A DNA stretch of 64,000 nucleotides from Reichenbachiella agariperforans. GTDB lineage: Bacteria; Bacteroidota; Bacteroidia; Cytophagales; Cyclobacteriaceae. This document shows, in pieces, positions 20,101 to 28,448 of this stretch. The notes beneath the pieces were generated by a model. The model saw nothing but the letters and a program-made list of their open reading frames with translations. It was not told where the DNA came from and made no database searches. The stretch covers positions 340,803 to 404,802 of the forward strand of contig NZ_FRAA01000001.1 in NCBI RefSeq assembly GCF_900142205.1, given 5' to 3'. Position numbers and translations under genes: made by a program. Each line of letters starts with the position of its first letter. Position 1 is the stretch's first letter.

Positions 20101-23100
20101 CGTCACAGAGATGTGTGAGTCTGTACACCCGTTGGCATCCGTGATTTGAACTGAATAGGTTCCTTGCGGCACATTGGTCAAGTCTTGAGATACCGCCCCA
20201 TTGCTCCATTGGTATGCATAAGGTGTAACTCCACCATTGACAGTGATGTTTATATTACCATCATACCCTCCAAAACAAGACACATTGGTAGACTCTACCA
20301 ATGCACTAGTCAACAGCATCGGTTCTGTAATCTCAGTCGCTAACTCCTGAATACATCCATTGGCATCCGTTATTTTGACAGAGTACTTCCCTGCAGATAG
20401 GTTGGAAAGATTTTGTGTAATCGCTCCGTTGCTCCATGCGAATACATAAGGCTGAATTCCTCCTCTGACATTGAGTGTAATGGCTCCCTCGTCATCTCCA
20501 TTACATTTGATATGCTCTACTGACAACAAACTAGCTAAAAATGGCTTAGGTTGTTTCACTTCTGTAGATGCAGTCTTGGTACAACCATGCGCATCGGTCA
20601 CGGTCAGTGTGTATTTGCCTGCACCTAAACCCGAAATATCCTCTGTGGTTTCTCCATTGCTCCAGCTATAATCGTATGGAGCTACACCACCTTTGACAGA
20701 TACTTGGATCAACCCCGTATTGTCGCCATTACAAAGTACGTGTCCAACTGTATCCAATTTCATCAGCAATACCTCAGGCTCTTTGATTTGCGCCTGTAGT
20801 ACATTTTTACATCCGTTTCCTTCTGAGATTTCAACAGAATAATTACCTGCAGAAACCCCTACAAGATCCTGAGTAGTCGCTCCATTATTCCAGCTGTACA
20901 CATACGGCCCTACTCCCCCAATAATAGAAATGTCTATTGCACCACTGTTATCGCCATGGCAACTTAAATCAGTGACTTCATTGACTGTATAAATCACTTC
21001 GGACGGCTGTCTAATGGTTGAATTAATCAATTCTGTACATCCGTTGGCATCTGTCACTGTCAACTTATAAGTTCCCGCAGGAATATTGGTGATATCTTGA
21101 GATGAAGCGCCATTGCTCCAAGTATAGGTGTAAGGCTGAACCCCTCCGCTAACGCGAACGTTGATAGCACCCGTACTCTGTCCAAAACATTTGACATGGA
21201 CCTCAGACTCTAAGATGGCAATAAATCTAGATGGCTGAGAAATCATCACATCTTTGATATCAGAACAGCCATTGGCATCTGTAACCACTACAGAGTATTG
21301 GCCAGCTTTGAGACCTTTGATATCCTGTGTCACAGCTTCATTGCTCCACATATATTTGTATGGTGCTACTCCACCTTGAACAGTAAGATCGATGGCACCA
21401 CTGGACTCACCATAACACAGTATGTTAGTCACATCGATACCAACTTCCAACAATGGCTTCTCTTCGACATAAGCAGACAGTTCATCGGTACAACCATTGC
21501 TATCTATGATTTCGACCTTGTATTCACCCGCCTTCAAATCCGTCACATCTTGTGATGTAGCTCCTGTACTCCAGCGGTACTTGTAAGGTGTTTCACCACC
21601 CGATACATCAATATTAATTTCACCATTGCTCTCCCCAAAACACAAGTTATCTACCGTTCCAGATAGAGACGATATTAACTTGGTTGGTGAGGTTAGCTCT
21701 TTGGCGTATTTGACCTGACAGCCATTGGCATCTGTGATAGTCACAGAATAATCTCCTGCTTTTAAGTTCGCTATGTTTTGAGTAGAGTCTCCCGTGTTCC
21801 AGAGGTATTTATAGGGCAGTTCCCCTCCTGATATGTTTAAATTGATCTGACCTGTATTGTTGCCAAAACAATCAATATTCTTTACTTCCCCTTCTCTAAC
21901 TACAAGCAACTCAGGTTGAGTCAGTTTTGTTTTCACGGATTTAATGCATCCATTGGCATCTGTGACAGTTACCTGATAGTCACCTGTCTTCACGCCACTT
22001 ATATTTTGGGTTTTAGCTCCATTGCTCCATTCGAATTGATATGGAGTCGCTCCACCAGTGACAGTAATATCAACAGAACCTGAAGCATCATCGTAGCATA
22101 GGATATCAACTGTATTTTCTATATTGACAATCAATTCATCGGGTTGAGTAATAGAAGCAGACAATTCCAACTGACACCTATTGGCATCCATGATAGTCAC
22201 AGAATAATCTCCTGCTTGCACGTCTATGATATCTTGTGAAATCATACCATTTCCCCAGTGATATTTGTAAGGTTCTACCCCACCTTTCACTTCAATATCA
22301 ATCTCTCCTCTATTCTCTCCATTACAAAGAATGTTCTTTACAGAAACAACAGACGCTTCAAACAACTCAGGTTGTCTAAGCACAGTATCAATTTCAATCT
22401 TGTGATTGTTGGCATCCGTAATGACCACTGAGTATTTCCCTGCTTTCAGCCCACTAATATCTTCTGTAGTACTCCCGTTGTTCCACAAAAATGAATATGG
22501 CTTCACTCCACCGTAAACATAGATGGATACCTCCCCTGATTCATCTCCATTACACTTGATATCGACTGCCTTATCGATTCTAGCATTTAGGGCGGATGGT
22601 TGACCTATCGTTACATTGATGATTTTGCTACAACCCGTAGCATCAGAGACCCTCACATTGTAGTTACCAGAGTTCAGTCCTTCTACATCTTGTGTCAAAC
22701 TACCGTTATTCCACTTGTACTTATACGGCGCTACACCGCCTGTCACATCTATATCGATTGCACCATCAAGACCTCCGTAGTAAGATACGTCACTAGAAGA
22801 CACCAATGTCACTAGCAGGTTTTCTGGCTGGGTGATCTCTACAGACACACTCTCTTTACAGCCATTTTTATCACTTACTTCTACGGCGTATGATCCTGCT
22901 TTCACTCCAGCTATATCCTGTGTTTCGGCACCCGTATTCCATTTGTAATCATAAGGGAATACCCCTCCATCTACTTTGACATTGATAGACCCCCCATTAT
23001 CGCCATAGCACCTTACATTGTTGATTCGGTCAAAACCAATAGTCAACAATTCTGGCTCTAGGACTTTCGTCGTAGATACTTCTGTACATCCCTGCGAATC

Positions 23101-23859
23101 TTTAACAAGCACTTCATACTCTCCGGCTTTCAGATCCTTTAGATCTTCTGTAGATGCTCCGTTACTCCAACTATAAGTATAAGGAGGACTACCCCCTTGT
23201 ACAGATATATCTACCTCTCCTGTTTGATCTCCATTACATAATATATTCTTCACATCGTCAATCGACCTGACGATGAGCGGTTTTTCATCTATAAAGCCCC
23301 TGACTATTTCTTGACAGTTGTTAGCGTCTGTCACCAACACTGAATACTCACCCGAAATAACTCCCTTGAGATCTTGTGTCTTCGCGCCATTGCTCCAGTT
23401 GTAGGTATAGGGCGCTACTCCCCCTTCTACCTCAATATCAATTTCTCCCTGATTGTAGCCGTAGCACAGAATATCCTTTACTTCGACTATTCTCGGCAAC
23501 ATTTTTTGCGGTTGCTTTACCACGACTGTCAGCGTATCACTACAGCTAAAGTTGTCATAAACGGCTACTTTATACTCTCCTGCTTCGAGTGCTGCCACAT
23601 CTTGTGTGGTGCTCCCATTGCTCCAGAAATACTGATAAGGTGGGAACCCTCCCTCTGCAGAAATGTTGATAGCTCCCTTTGCCTCCCCATGACAAACGTT
23701 ATCAGTAACTGCCTCTAAAGAAACAATGATTTTTGGCGATTGTGTAATAATAATCCCGACCCCCTTCTTTTTTGGAGGAGGGTCTTGTTCCTGTGCATAT
23801 AGACTGGATATACCAAAAAGCAAAAAAACAATAAGTAGTAAATGGTTCTTAGTTCTCAT
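17176..23859 (-). CDS. Giant SprB-repeat protein with C-terminal OmpA domain
   Basis: About 2227 residues. The ATG at 23859 precedes a signal peptide ending LYAQ; a TTG 18 nt upstream is less likely. A proline/lysine linker (PPPKKK) is followed by 27 consecutive SprB repeats of about 76 residues, each with a GGVxPYxYxWSNG core, an AGxYxVxVTDANGC motif and a QPE linker. SprB is the mobile surface adhesin of gliding Bacteroidota. The last about 115 residues are an OmpA-like peptidoglycan-binding domain (HTDSDGT, NRRVEF). There is no T9SS sorting domain, so the protein is probably tethered to peptidoglycan or the outer membrane rather than moved on the surface track. The frame is intact over 6.7 kb. 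Function, inferred: adhesion or an envelope-anchored stalk. Confidence 0.93.
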   Translation of the reverse strand: MRTKNHLLLIVFLLFGISSLYAQEQDPPPKKKGVGIIITQSPKIIVSLEAVTDNVCHGEAKGAINISAEGGFPPYQYFWSNGSTTQDVAALEAGEYKVAVYDNFSCSDTLTVVVKQPQKMLPRIVEVKDILCYGYNQGEIDIEVEGGVAPYTYNWSNGAKTQDLKGVISGEYSVLVTDANNCQEIVRGFIDEKPLIVRSIDDVKNILCNGDQTGEVDISVQGGSPPYTYSWSNGASTEDLKDLKAGEYEVLVKDSQGCTEVSTTKVLEPELLTIGFDRINNVRCYGDNGGSINVKVDGGVFPYDYKWNTGAETQDIAGVKAGSYAVEVSDKNGCKESVSVEITQPENLLVTLVSSSDVSYYGGLDGAIDIDVTGGVAPYKYKWNNGSLTQDVEGLNSGNYNVRVSDATGCSKIINVTIGQPSALNARIDKAVDIKCNGDESGEVSIYVYGGVKPYSFLWNNGSTTEDISGLKAGKYSVVITDANNHKIEIDTVLRQPELFEASVVSVKNILCNGENRGEIDIEVKGGVEPYKYHWGNGMISQDIIDVQAGDYSVTIMDANRCQLELSASITQPDELIVNIENTVDILCYDDASGSVDITVTGGATPYQFEWSNGAKTQNISGVKTGDYQVTVTDANGCIKSVKTKLTQPELLVVREGEVKNIDCFGNNTGQINLNISGGELPYKYLWNTGDSTQNIANLKAGDYSVTITDANGCQVKYAKELTSPTKLISSLSGTVDNLCFGESNGEINIDVSGGETPYKYRWSTGATSQDVTDLKAGEYKVEIIDSNGCTDELSAYVEEKPLLEVGIDVTNILCYGESSGAIDLTVQGGVAPYKYMWSNEAVTQDIKGLKAGQYSVVVTDANGCSDIKDVMISQPSRFIAILESEVHVKCFGQSTGAINVRVSGGVQPYTYTWSNGASSQDITNIPAGTYKLTVTDANGCTELINSTIRQPSEVIYTVNEVTDLSCHGDNSGAIDISIIGGVGPYVYSWNNGATTQDLVGVSAGNYSVEISEGNGCKNVLQAQIKEPEVLLMKLDTVGHVLCNGDNTGLIQVSVKGGVAPYDYSWSNGETTEDISGLGAGKYTLTVTDAHGCTKTASTEVKQPKPFLASLLSVEHIKCNGDDEGAITLNVRGGIQPYVFAWSNGAITQNLSNLSAGKYSVKITDANGCIQELATEITEPMLLTSALVESTNVSCFGGYDGNINITVNGGVTPYAYQWSNGAVSQDLTNVPQGTYSVQITDANGCTDSHISVTITEPEKLNAQIVSVTNVMNYGISSGAIDINVTGGVAPYVYSWSNGAKTQDISKIQAGNYSVNIVDNQGCQASLNMNVKQPPALKLSILSVVNIACSGESTGAINVNVTGGVRPYRFEWNHGDSIQNLSNVPAGDYALTVIDANNHREVVTSKISEPVPINIIVDDVKNVLCYGAETGSVALTITGGQEPYTYSWSHGATSQDLKNIPAGSYDFVVTDRNGCEKSKTIEIAQPNELVAKIVDVENVKCHGDNKGAVRIEVLGGVEPYRYSWSNGEKTQNLTEVIAGEYSVKIYDANGCVVGLSTVISEPPALVAKITEVVDNSCFGEKKGSVSLDVYGGFGSYTYSWSNGDSIQDISNLSAGVYDVIIRDSLGCQQTLEATIAEPEEMKVSIASIDNVACFGDQKGNVSIDVQGGSAPFNYKWSSGETSQDLKKVVAGQYSLAVTDAKGCVGEIQAQVLQPAQLVLALDTIQNNLCKDDEKGLVDITVSGGVTPYQYAWSNGAHTEDLVNVIADEYSVNVKDANGCIQKLTAKVEEPQLLVLRIDSVSNVNCYGDETGYASVAVKGGVEPYTYHWDNGVNTPYLQDALAGDYDVTVTDANGCSSVIKTTIEQPVKLIHTIDAITDIQCHGDSTGSIYVTALEGVGPYDFEWSNGEKTADITGLVAGHYELKITQANGCVNHLEATIEQPTLFVSNLTDVKDVKCFDDETGEVKIDVSGGVEPYAYAWSNGAVTEDILGVKADNYSVMVTDANGCLNTINAFVNQPDELRMKIDSVHNVKCCGDQSGAIFISVYGGVEPYQYEWSNGATTQDIQNLILGKYTVNISDSNGCEISPLDDDALNLYEQIVTNGKFVTRGIQFDIGKTTLKPESFIVVNRIATLMKEHPDLVFRIDGHTDSDGTEESNQSLSERRSEAIKDALIKFGISEARLYTQGWGESKPIATNATSAGKAENRRVEFISLTGTLSGQMIEESGIQ

Positions 23860-24488
23860 GATGCTGCTGCTGATCAATAATTAGAAAGTGAGACATCCGG
23901 TGTAGTAACAAAATATTGACTACATCCAGTATTTTGTATAAATATTTAAACAATATGTCAGCAAATATACTCCAGAGCCATGCCTAATAATATTGGTATA
24001 TCCCCCTATATTCTATCTAAGAGGTTTACTTAGTGACAGTAAATAAACTGTTTCAAAACACCCCAAAAACACCCCTTCCGCACTAATAATTAATGTACAA
24101 GCCATATACCTCTCGATAAAACACACCTACTATAGTACCCTTAATCAGAATCCATTTTAAGCCTTCGAAATTAAATATTTCAGCATGGTACTACACTGTA
24201 GATTACCGTTCAAAATTTGATATAAAATCATATGCGTAACAAACAACGTTTTATATAAAATACAATGAACGAAAAGCACAAAACAAACCTTACGTTTCCT
24301 TCTCGAACACTAACGATCACACGGGAATCGACTCTATCAGCTCGACTAGAGGTCTATGTAACACTCTATCACCACACCCGACGAGCCACAGATGCTATCC
24401 AAACCCAACATCAGAATATTGCCGAGAACAATATTGTAAACAAGTCATATTGTAGTTGAAATGTCTTTAGGAATAAGCAAGTAGTCTT
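23860..24488. other. Gene-free divergent region between the SprB-repeat gene and selO
   Basis: About 630 nt, AT-rich. A 64-codon frame at 24265-24459 has no recognisable similarity, composition or ribosome-binding site to support it. I see no repeat, hairpin with a U tract or RNA gene. It presumably holds both divergent promoters. Confidence 0.45.
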
Positions 24489-26111
24489 ATGGAGGATAGA
24501 CAAATCCTCCTAACTTCGTACAGGAAACTATTGACATCCCTTATGAGTGATCTACTACAGCAGCCCATCAACCCTCGTTTCATCGAAGCACTTCCTGCCG
24601 ATCCCATTGCAGCGAACTATCCACGACAGGTACATGGGGCATGCTATTCACGTGTAGAGACCAAAGCGCCTAGTCATCCTGAGATGATACACTATTCTCA
24701 GGTATTATTAGAAGAGTGGGGATTGAATATAGCCGATCAAGAGGAGTTTCTTCGAGTGGTGAGCGGTGCAAAGCCCTATCAGGATTTCATCCCCTATGCT
24801 ATGTGCTATGGCGGGCATCAGTTTGGGCACTGGGCAGGACAACTCGGTGATGGTCGAGCCATCAATATAGCCGACATCCTAATCCATAATCAGCCCATGC
24901 AACTACAGCTGAAAGGTTCAGGACCAACACCTTACTCTAGAACTGCGGATGGTTTTGCGGTACTCCGGTCATCGATTAGAGAATATCTGTGTAGTGAAGC
25001 GATGCATCATTTGGGTGTCCCGACTACACGTGCCTTGTCTCTGGTCAAAACGGGTGATCTCGTCATGCGAGACATGCTCTACAACGGTAACCCTGCACAA
25101 GAGCAAGGAGCAGTCGTCTGCCGTACTGCACCTTCTTTTATCCGTTTTGGAAGCTTTCAGATATTTGCTTCACGAGGCGAGACAGAAGTCCTAAGACAGT
25201 TGGTCGATCACACCATAGAACAACACTTTCCTCATCTGGGTACTCCTTCTAAAGAAACCTACTTGGCGTTTTTCCAAGAAGTAGTGACCCGTACCAAAGA
25301 CATGATCGTGCATTGGCAGAGAGTGGGTTTCGTACATGGAGTCATGAACACGGACAACCTATCGGTCCTCGGTCTCACAATAGACTATGGCCCATACGGA
25401 TGGCTGGAAGACTATAACCCTAGCTGGACACCCAATACGACTGATGCACAGCAGAGCCGCTACCGATTTGGCAATCAACCCAACATCGCCGTATGGAATC
25501 TCATGCAGCTCGCCAATGCACTCTATCCGTTGATCGACGAAGCAGAGCCGCTACAGGAAATTTTAGACGGATACAAAGATGCTTACCTGACGGACTATCA
25601 CCAGATGATGTGTGCTAAGATTGGGCTGGATCAAACAGAGAAAGTAGAAGAGACAATAATCACTCGCTTGACACAGTTGCTTGGTCAGTCGGAGCAAGAT
25701 ATGACTTTGTTTTTCAGAGAATTATCAGCCATTGATTCGAGTGACTGGACTACCTTTTGGCAAATGCTAGAACGAACCAGTTATATGAAAGCCCATGAGA
25801 TGACTCCACTGCACACACAATGGGAGTCGTGGCATGCTAGTTATCGTGATTTGCTCCTAGCCGAAAACCAAGAGTCAAATGCTCGTCGTAAAAAAATGAA
25901 TGCAGTCAATCCAAAATACGTCCTGCGCAACTACATGGCACAGCTCGCTATCGATGCAGCAGAGCAGGGAGACTATACGCTGGTAAACGAACTCTACCAA
26001 ATGCTACGCCAACCCTACAACGAACAACCCCAGTATGAAAAGTGGTACACCAAACGCCCCGAATGGGCACGACATAAGGTCGGTTGTTCGATGCTTTCTT
26101 GTAGTTCATGA
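24489..26111 (+). CDS. selO: SelO/YdiU-family protein AMPylase
   Basis: 540 residues, normal for the family. SelO is a pseudokinase-fold enzyme that binds ATP in flipped orientation and transfers AMP to Ser/Thr/Tyr of redox proteins. Visible motifs: YAMCYGGHQFGHWAGQLGDG, the nucleotide-binding Lys in LQLKGSG (Lys142), the RTADGFAVLRSSIREYL helix, and the catalytic segment HGVMNTDN and TIDYGPYGW. The C-terminus CSMLSCSS carries the cysteine that stands in for the selenocysteine of eukaryotic SelO. The ATG at 24489 is used, but ATG 24543 (MSDLLQQP) fits the family length equally well. It stands alone with a roughly 110-nt gap to the next gene. Likely role: response to oxidative stress. Confidence 0.95.
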   Translation: MEDRQILLTSYRKLLTSLMSDLLQQPINPRFIEALPADPIAANYPRQVHGACYSRVETKAPSHPEMIHYSQVLLEEWGLNIADQEEFLRVVSGAKPYQDFIPYAMCYGGHQFGHWAGQLGDGRAINIADILIHNQPMQLQLKGSGPTPYSRTADGFAVLRSSIREYLCSEAMHHLGVPTTRALSLVKTGDLVMRDMLYNGNPAQEQGAVVCRTAPSFIRFGSFQIFASRGETEVLRQLVDHTIEQHFPHLGTPSKETYLAFFQEVVTRTKDMIVHWQRVGFVHGVMNTDNLSVLGLTIDYGPYGWLEDYNPSWTPNTTDAQQSRYRFGNQPNIAVWNLMQLANALYPLIDEAEPLQEILDGYKDAYLTDYHQMMCAKIGLDQTEKVEETIITRLTQLLGQSEQDMTLFFRELSAIDSSDWTTFWQMLERTSYMKAHEMTPLHTQWESWHASYRDLLLAENQESNARRKKMNAVNPKYVLRNYMAQLAIDAAEQGDYTLVNELYQMLRQPYNEQPQYEKWYTKRPEWARHKVGCSMLSCSS

Positions 26112-26222
26112 ATGGTCGATGTGATGGGTAATGAGCCTCTGAAAGCAAGTATTTTACATCTTATCTGTTAGTATGCTGATCGTATCATATTATTGCATCG
26201 ACGAATAATAACGGTCAATCCA

Positions 26223-26900
26223 ATGATACAAAGCAAGGTAAAGTTGTCACATATCTCTATAGATGAGCTACTCGAAGAAGTGTGCGACGAATATCCAGAC
26301 GCTAGCTATGATTACAAAAAACATCTGGTACAAATCAGTGAAGCCAATCACACCGTAGGATACATTCGTATACCACTGCATCTGTCAATAGATTCGTCAC
26401 TTACCATCGCAGACGAAGAAACTACCGTACTGTATCTGACCATTGAATCTGGTAATGCTGCGATATGCATTATGCAAGGAACGCATCAAGTATTTCATAC
26501 AACTTTCTCGTCTTACATGACTCGCAAGAAGCAAGGTTTCAGTCAGATCAAATACCTAAATAAGAAGGGAAAATCCAGAGCTGGTTCTAGAGTTCGATTG
26601 GCTTCCACCCTAGATTTTTTCGAAAACATCAATGCGACACTAACAGATTTGCTAGAGACTTTCGAAGTGGAGCGCATAGCCCTAGACTGCAACAAGACGC
26701 TGATACCTTATCTATACCAATCCTCGGTTGCTTGCCCTTTTGACAAAAAAGACACACGCCTGTATAAGATTCCGTTGCATATCCCTCAGTCCAATTTCAC
26801 CAACCTGAAATCCACCATCAAAAAACTAGAGTCCCCAGTATTGTTTTGTAATGAAGCCTCGCAGACATCTCTCGAATATTTTTTTGGAGGTTTAAACTAA
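26223..26900 (+). CDS. Bacterial Vms1/eRF1-like (VLRF1-type) putative peptidyl-tRNA releasing factor
   Basis: 225 residues from ATG 26223; a TTG 30 nt upstream is less likely. The middle of the protein has the diagnostic Vms1/ANKZF1 loop: TRKKQGFSQ, then about ten residues later KSRAGSRVR. This corresponds to the conserved RRKxGGSQ...SAGSxLR segment, whose glutamine loop acts in peptidyl-tRNA cleavage in the eukaryotic Vms1 family. No zinc finger or ankyrin repeats are present, as expected of bacterial members. The inferred role is rescue of stalled ribosomal complexes or tRNA cleavage. The gene is followed by an 18-bp palindrome. The assignment rests on motif recognition only; the flanks are divergent. 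Confidence 0.72.
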   Translation: MIQSKVKLSHISIDELLEEVCDEYPDASYDYKKHLVQISEANHTVGYIRIPLHLSIDSSLTIADEETTVLYLTIESGNAAICIMQGTHQVFHTTFSSYMTRKKQGFSQIKYLNKKGKSRAGSRVRLASTLDFFENINATLTDLLETFEVERIALDCNKTLIPYLYQSSVACPFDKKDTRLYKIPLHIPQSNFTNLKSTIKKLESPVLFCNEASQTSLEYFFGGLN

Positions 26901-26912
26901 ACTTGCTCAAAA

Positions 26913-26930
26913 TAGATGTTGCAACATCTA
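26913..26930. promoter_or_regulatory. Perfect 18-bp palindrome upstream of the YceI gene (candidate operator)
   Basis: TAGATGTTGCAACATCTA is perfectly self-complementary and abuts the candidate -33 element of the YceI gene. It lies 12 nt after the previous stop and has no U tract, so an operator is more likely than a terminator. Confidence 0.45.
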
Positions 26931-26958
26931 TTGAACTCAGTATTTCTTCGTAGTTTTA
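26931..26958 (+). promoter_or_regulatory. Candidate promoter of the YceI lipoprotein gene
   Basis: TTG at 26931-26933, 17-nt spacer, TAGTTTTA at 26951-26958, 24 nt before the ATG. This is one mismatch from the Bacteroidota -7 TAnnTTTG consensus. Confidence 0.45.
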
Positions 26959-26982
26959 TACCAAACTAAAAACACAACTACT

Positions 26983-27609
26983 ATGAATTCAAAAATTAGT
27001 CTAGTACTCGCCATCGTAGCGACTGTCATCATGACATCATGCGGAGACAAAAAATCAAGTACTGAAACCACTACTACGGAAGAAGCATCCACAGCTGTAG
27101 CAGCTTCTTATACAGTAGACAAAGCAGCTTCTACAGTGGCCTGGTCAGGAGAAGTCGCCGGCGTATATGGTCACAACGGTGTAATCGAAATCGCAGAAGG
27201 CACCATCACTACAGCAGGAGACAGCATCTCTGGTGGTACGGTTGTAATCGACATGACGACTATCCAGCCATTAGACTCTGCATCTTACTCTGAGGAGCAT
27301 CCTGCATCTGATTTGGTGGCTCATTTATCTACTGAAGATTTCTTCAAGGTTGAAGAAAATCCTACTTCTACATTCGTGATCAAAAGCCAAGAAGGCAGCG
27401 AGCTAGTCGGTGATTTGACTGTAAGAGGGATCACCAAAGAAGAAAAAGCGACAATCAAATCACTAGTAGTAACACCAGAAGGGTTGACTGCATCAGCTGA
27501 GTTGGTATTTGACCGTCAGGACTATGAGGTGAGCTGGGTTCACTACATGGAGGATATGATCCTATCAGACGACATCACCATCAAGTTGGATATCGTGGCT
27601 AAGCCATAA
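26983..27609 (+). CDS. YceI-family lipoprotein
   Basis: 208 residues. A lipoprotein signal peptide has lipobox VIMTSC (Cys20), then a Thr/Glu-rich linker and a YceI beta-barrel lipocalin-like domain (about 45-207; YTVDKAASTVAWSGE, TVDLTVRGIT-like strand, SDDITIKLDIVA). YceI proteins bind isoprenoid chains in a hydrophobic pocket; many respond to base, osmotic or membrane stress. It is predicted to be anchored to a membrane in the periplasm. It has its own promoter with an adjacent palindrome and a strong terminator, so it is monocistronic. Confidence 0.94.
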   Translation: MNSKISLVLAIVATVIMTSCGDKKSSTETTTTEEASTAVAASYTVDKAASTVAWSGEVAGVYGHNGVIEIAEGTITTAGDSISGGTVVIDMTTIQPLDSASYSEEHPASDLVAHLSTEDFFKVEENPTSTFVIKSQEGSELVGDLTVRGITKEEKATIKSLVVTPEGLTASAELVFDRQDYEVSWVHYMEDMILSDDITIKLDIVAKP

Positions 27610-27633
27610 TCCAACCACATAATAAACAATATG

Positions 27634-27661
27634 AAAACCGATCCTTTGGATCGGTTTTTTT
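27634..27661 (+). terminator. Rho-independent terminator after the YceI gene
   Basis: Stem CCGATCC / GGATCGG with TTT loop (27638-27654), followed by seven T and preceded by A's, 25 nt after the stop. Confidence 0.9.
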
Positions 27662-27678
27662 GTTTGGGAGTATAAAAC

Positions 27679-27710
27679 AAAAAAATCCCTAACCTATGCA
27701 GGTTAGGGAT
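27679..27710 (-). terminator. Rho-independent terminator after the DUF2911 gene
   Basis: Perfect 11-bp stem ATCCCTAACCT / AGGTTAGGGAT around a 4-nt loop. Read on the minus strand it is followed by a run of T's, 24 nt beyond the stop. It stands back to back with the YceI terminator. Confidence 0.88.
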
Positions 27711-27734
27711 TGATTCTTGACATCTAATGTCTGC

Positions 27735-28289
27735 TTAATATTTGACAGGAACAGCTACGACTGTCTTGTCCCAAGCGAGTCTCATTACTGCGGACTTACC
27801 ATCTAAATCTTCGAACTGAATCGAGAAAGCCTCGACTTCTTTTGACAGTTTACTCGATGGAACTTTAACTCTCAAGACCTCATATTTCTCTTGATAGCCA
27901 GCAGTGCCCCAGTAATCCAAATCCGTACTGACAATGATCGTCCACTCTTTAGCTCCAGGGATGGTAAACAGAGAGTAAGTCCCGGCTGCTAGTTTTTCAC
28001 CTCCTATTGTGATGTCTTGGTAGGCCTTGAGTTCGGCTGCTTCATTGGCACCTGTTCTCCATACTTTGTCGTATGCTACTACATTACCAAAGACCTCACG
28101 ACCTTTCTTTTGTGGTCTACTGTAGTAAACCTTGGCAACCGCTTTGTCATCTCCCGAGCGATCATGAGCAAAGTTATCTGGCAGATATGCCACGTCCATC
28201 GGACTCTTGTCTATTGATCTGAAAGATTGTGCTGACGCGACTGATACAGTTGCGCTTAGAAGTACTAAAGAAAATAATAAGTTTTTCAT
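27735..28289 (-). CDS. DUF2911 domain-containing periplasmic protein
   Basis: 184 residues with a signal peptide (1-20, ending SVASAQ). The DUF2911 core is recognised by VYYSRPQKKGREVFG, VWRTGANEAAEL and GTYSLFTIPG motifs. The family is common in Bacteroidota and of unknown function. It is exported, probably to the periplasm, with no lipobox or sorting domain. It is monocistronic, with its own terminator and a divergent promoter region shared with the TetR operon. Confidence 0.92.
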   Translation of the reverse strand: MKNLLFSLVLLSATVSVASAQSFRSIDKSPMDVAYLPDNFAHDRSGDDKAVAKVYYSRPQKKGREVFGNVVAYDKVWRTGANEAAELKAYQDITIGGEKLAAGTYSLFTIPGAKEWTIIVSTDLDYWGTAGYQEKYEVLRVKVPSSKLSKEVEAFSIQFEDLDGKSAVMRLAWDKTVVAVPVKY

Positions 28290-28413
28290 TGTGATTGTTA
28301 TTTGTGATAAAGATTACTGCTTATGCAGTCTGAATTGTAACGGGAATTAATTCAAGGAAGTTGTATTAGTCACAAGCTTTCCAAGAACACATAAACATAA
28401 CACAAATTAACAT

Positions 28414-28437
28414 AAAACATTCTAAGTGGTATTTCGT
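28414..28437. promoter_or_regulatory. Degenerate TetR operator candidate upstream of the repressor gene
   Basis: The half-site AAAACATTC recurs here, followed after 6 nt by a poor match (GTATTTCGT) to GAATGTTTT. It is a weaker copy of the palindrome at 29064-29087 and lies close ahead of the repressor ATG. Confidence 0.35.
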
Positions 28438-28448
28438 GTAAAGAGTCT

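Noticed and set aside
17176-23859. CRISPR-like regularity in the SprB-repeat gene
   Set aside because: The periodicity is about 228 nt of coding sequence and reflects 76-residue protein repeats.
24265-24459. A 64-codon plus-strand frame before selO
   Set aside because: No similarity, no ribosome-binding site and no operon context; likely chance in an AT-rich intergenic region.
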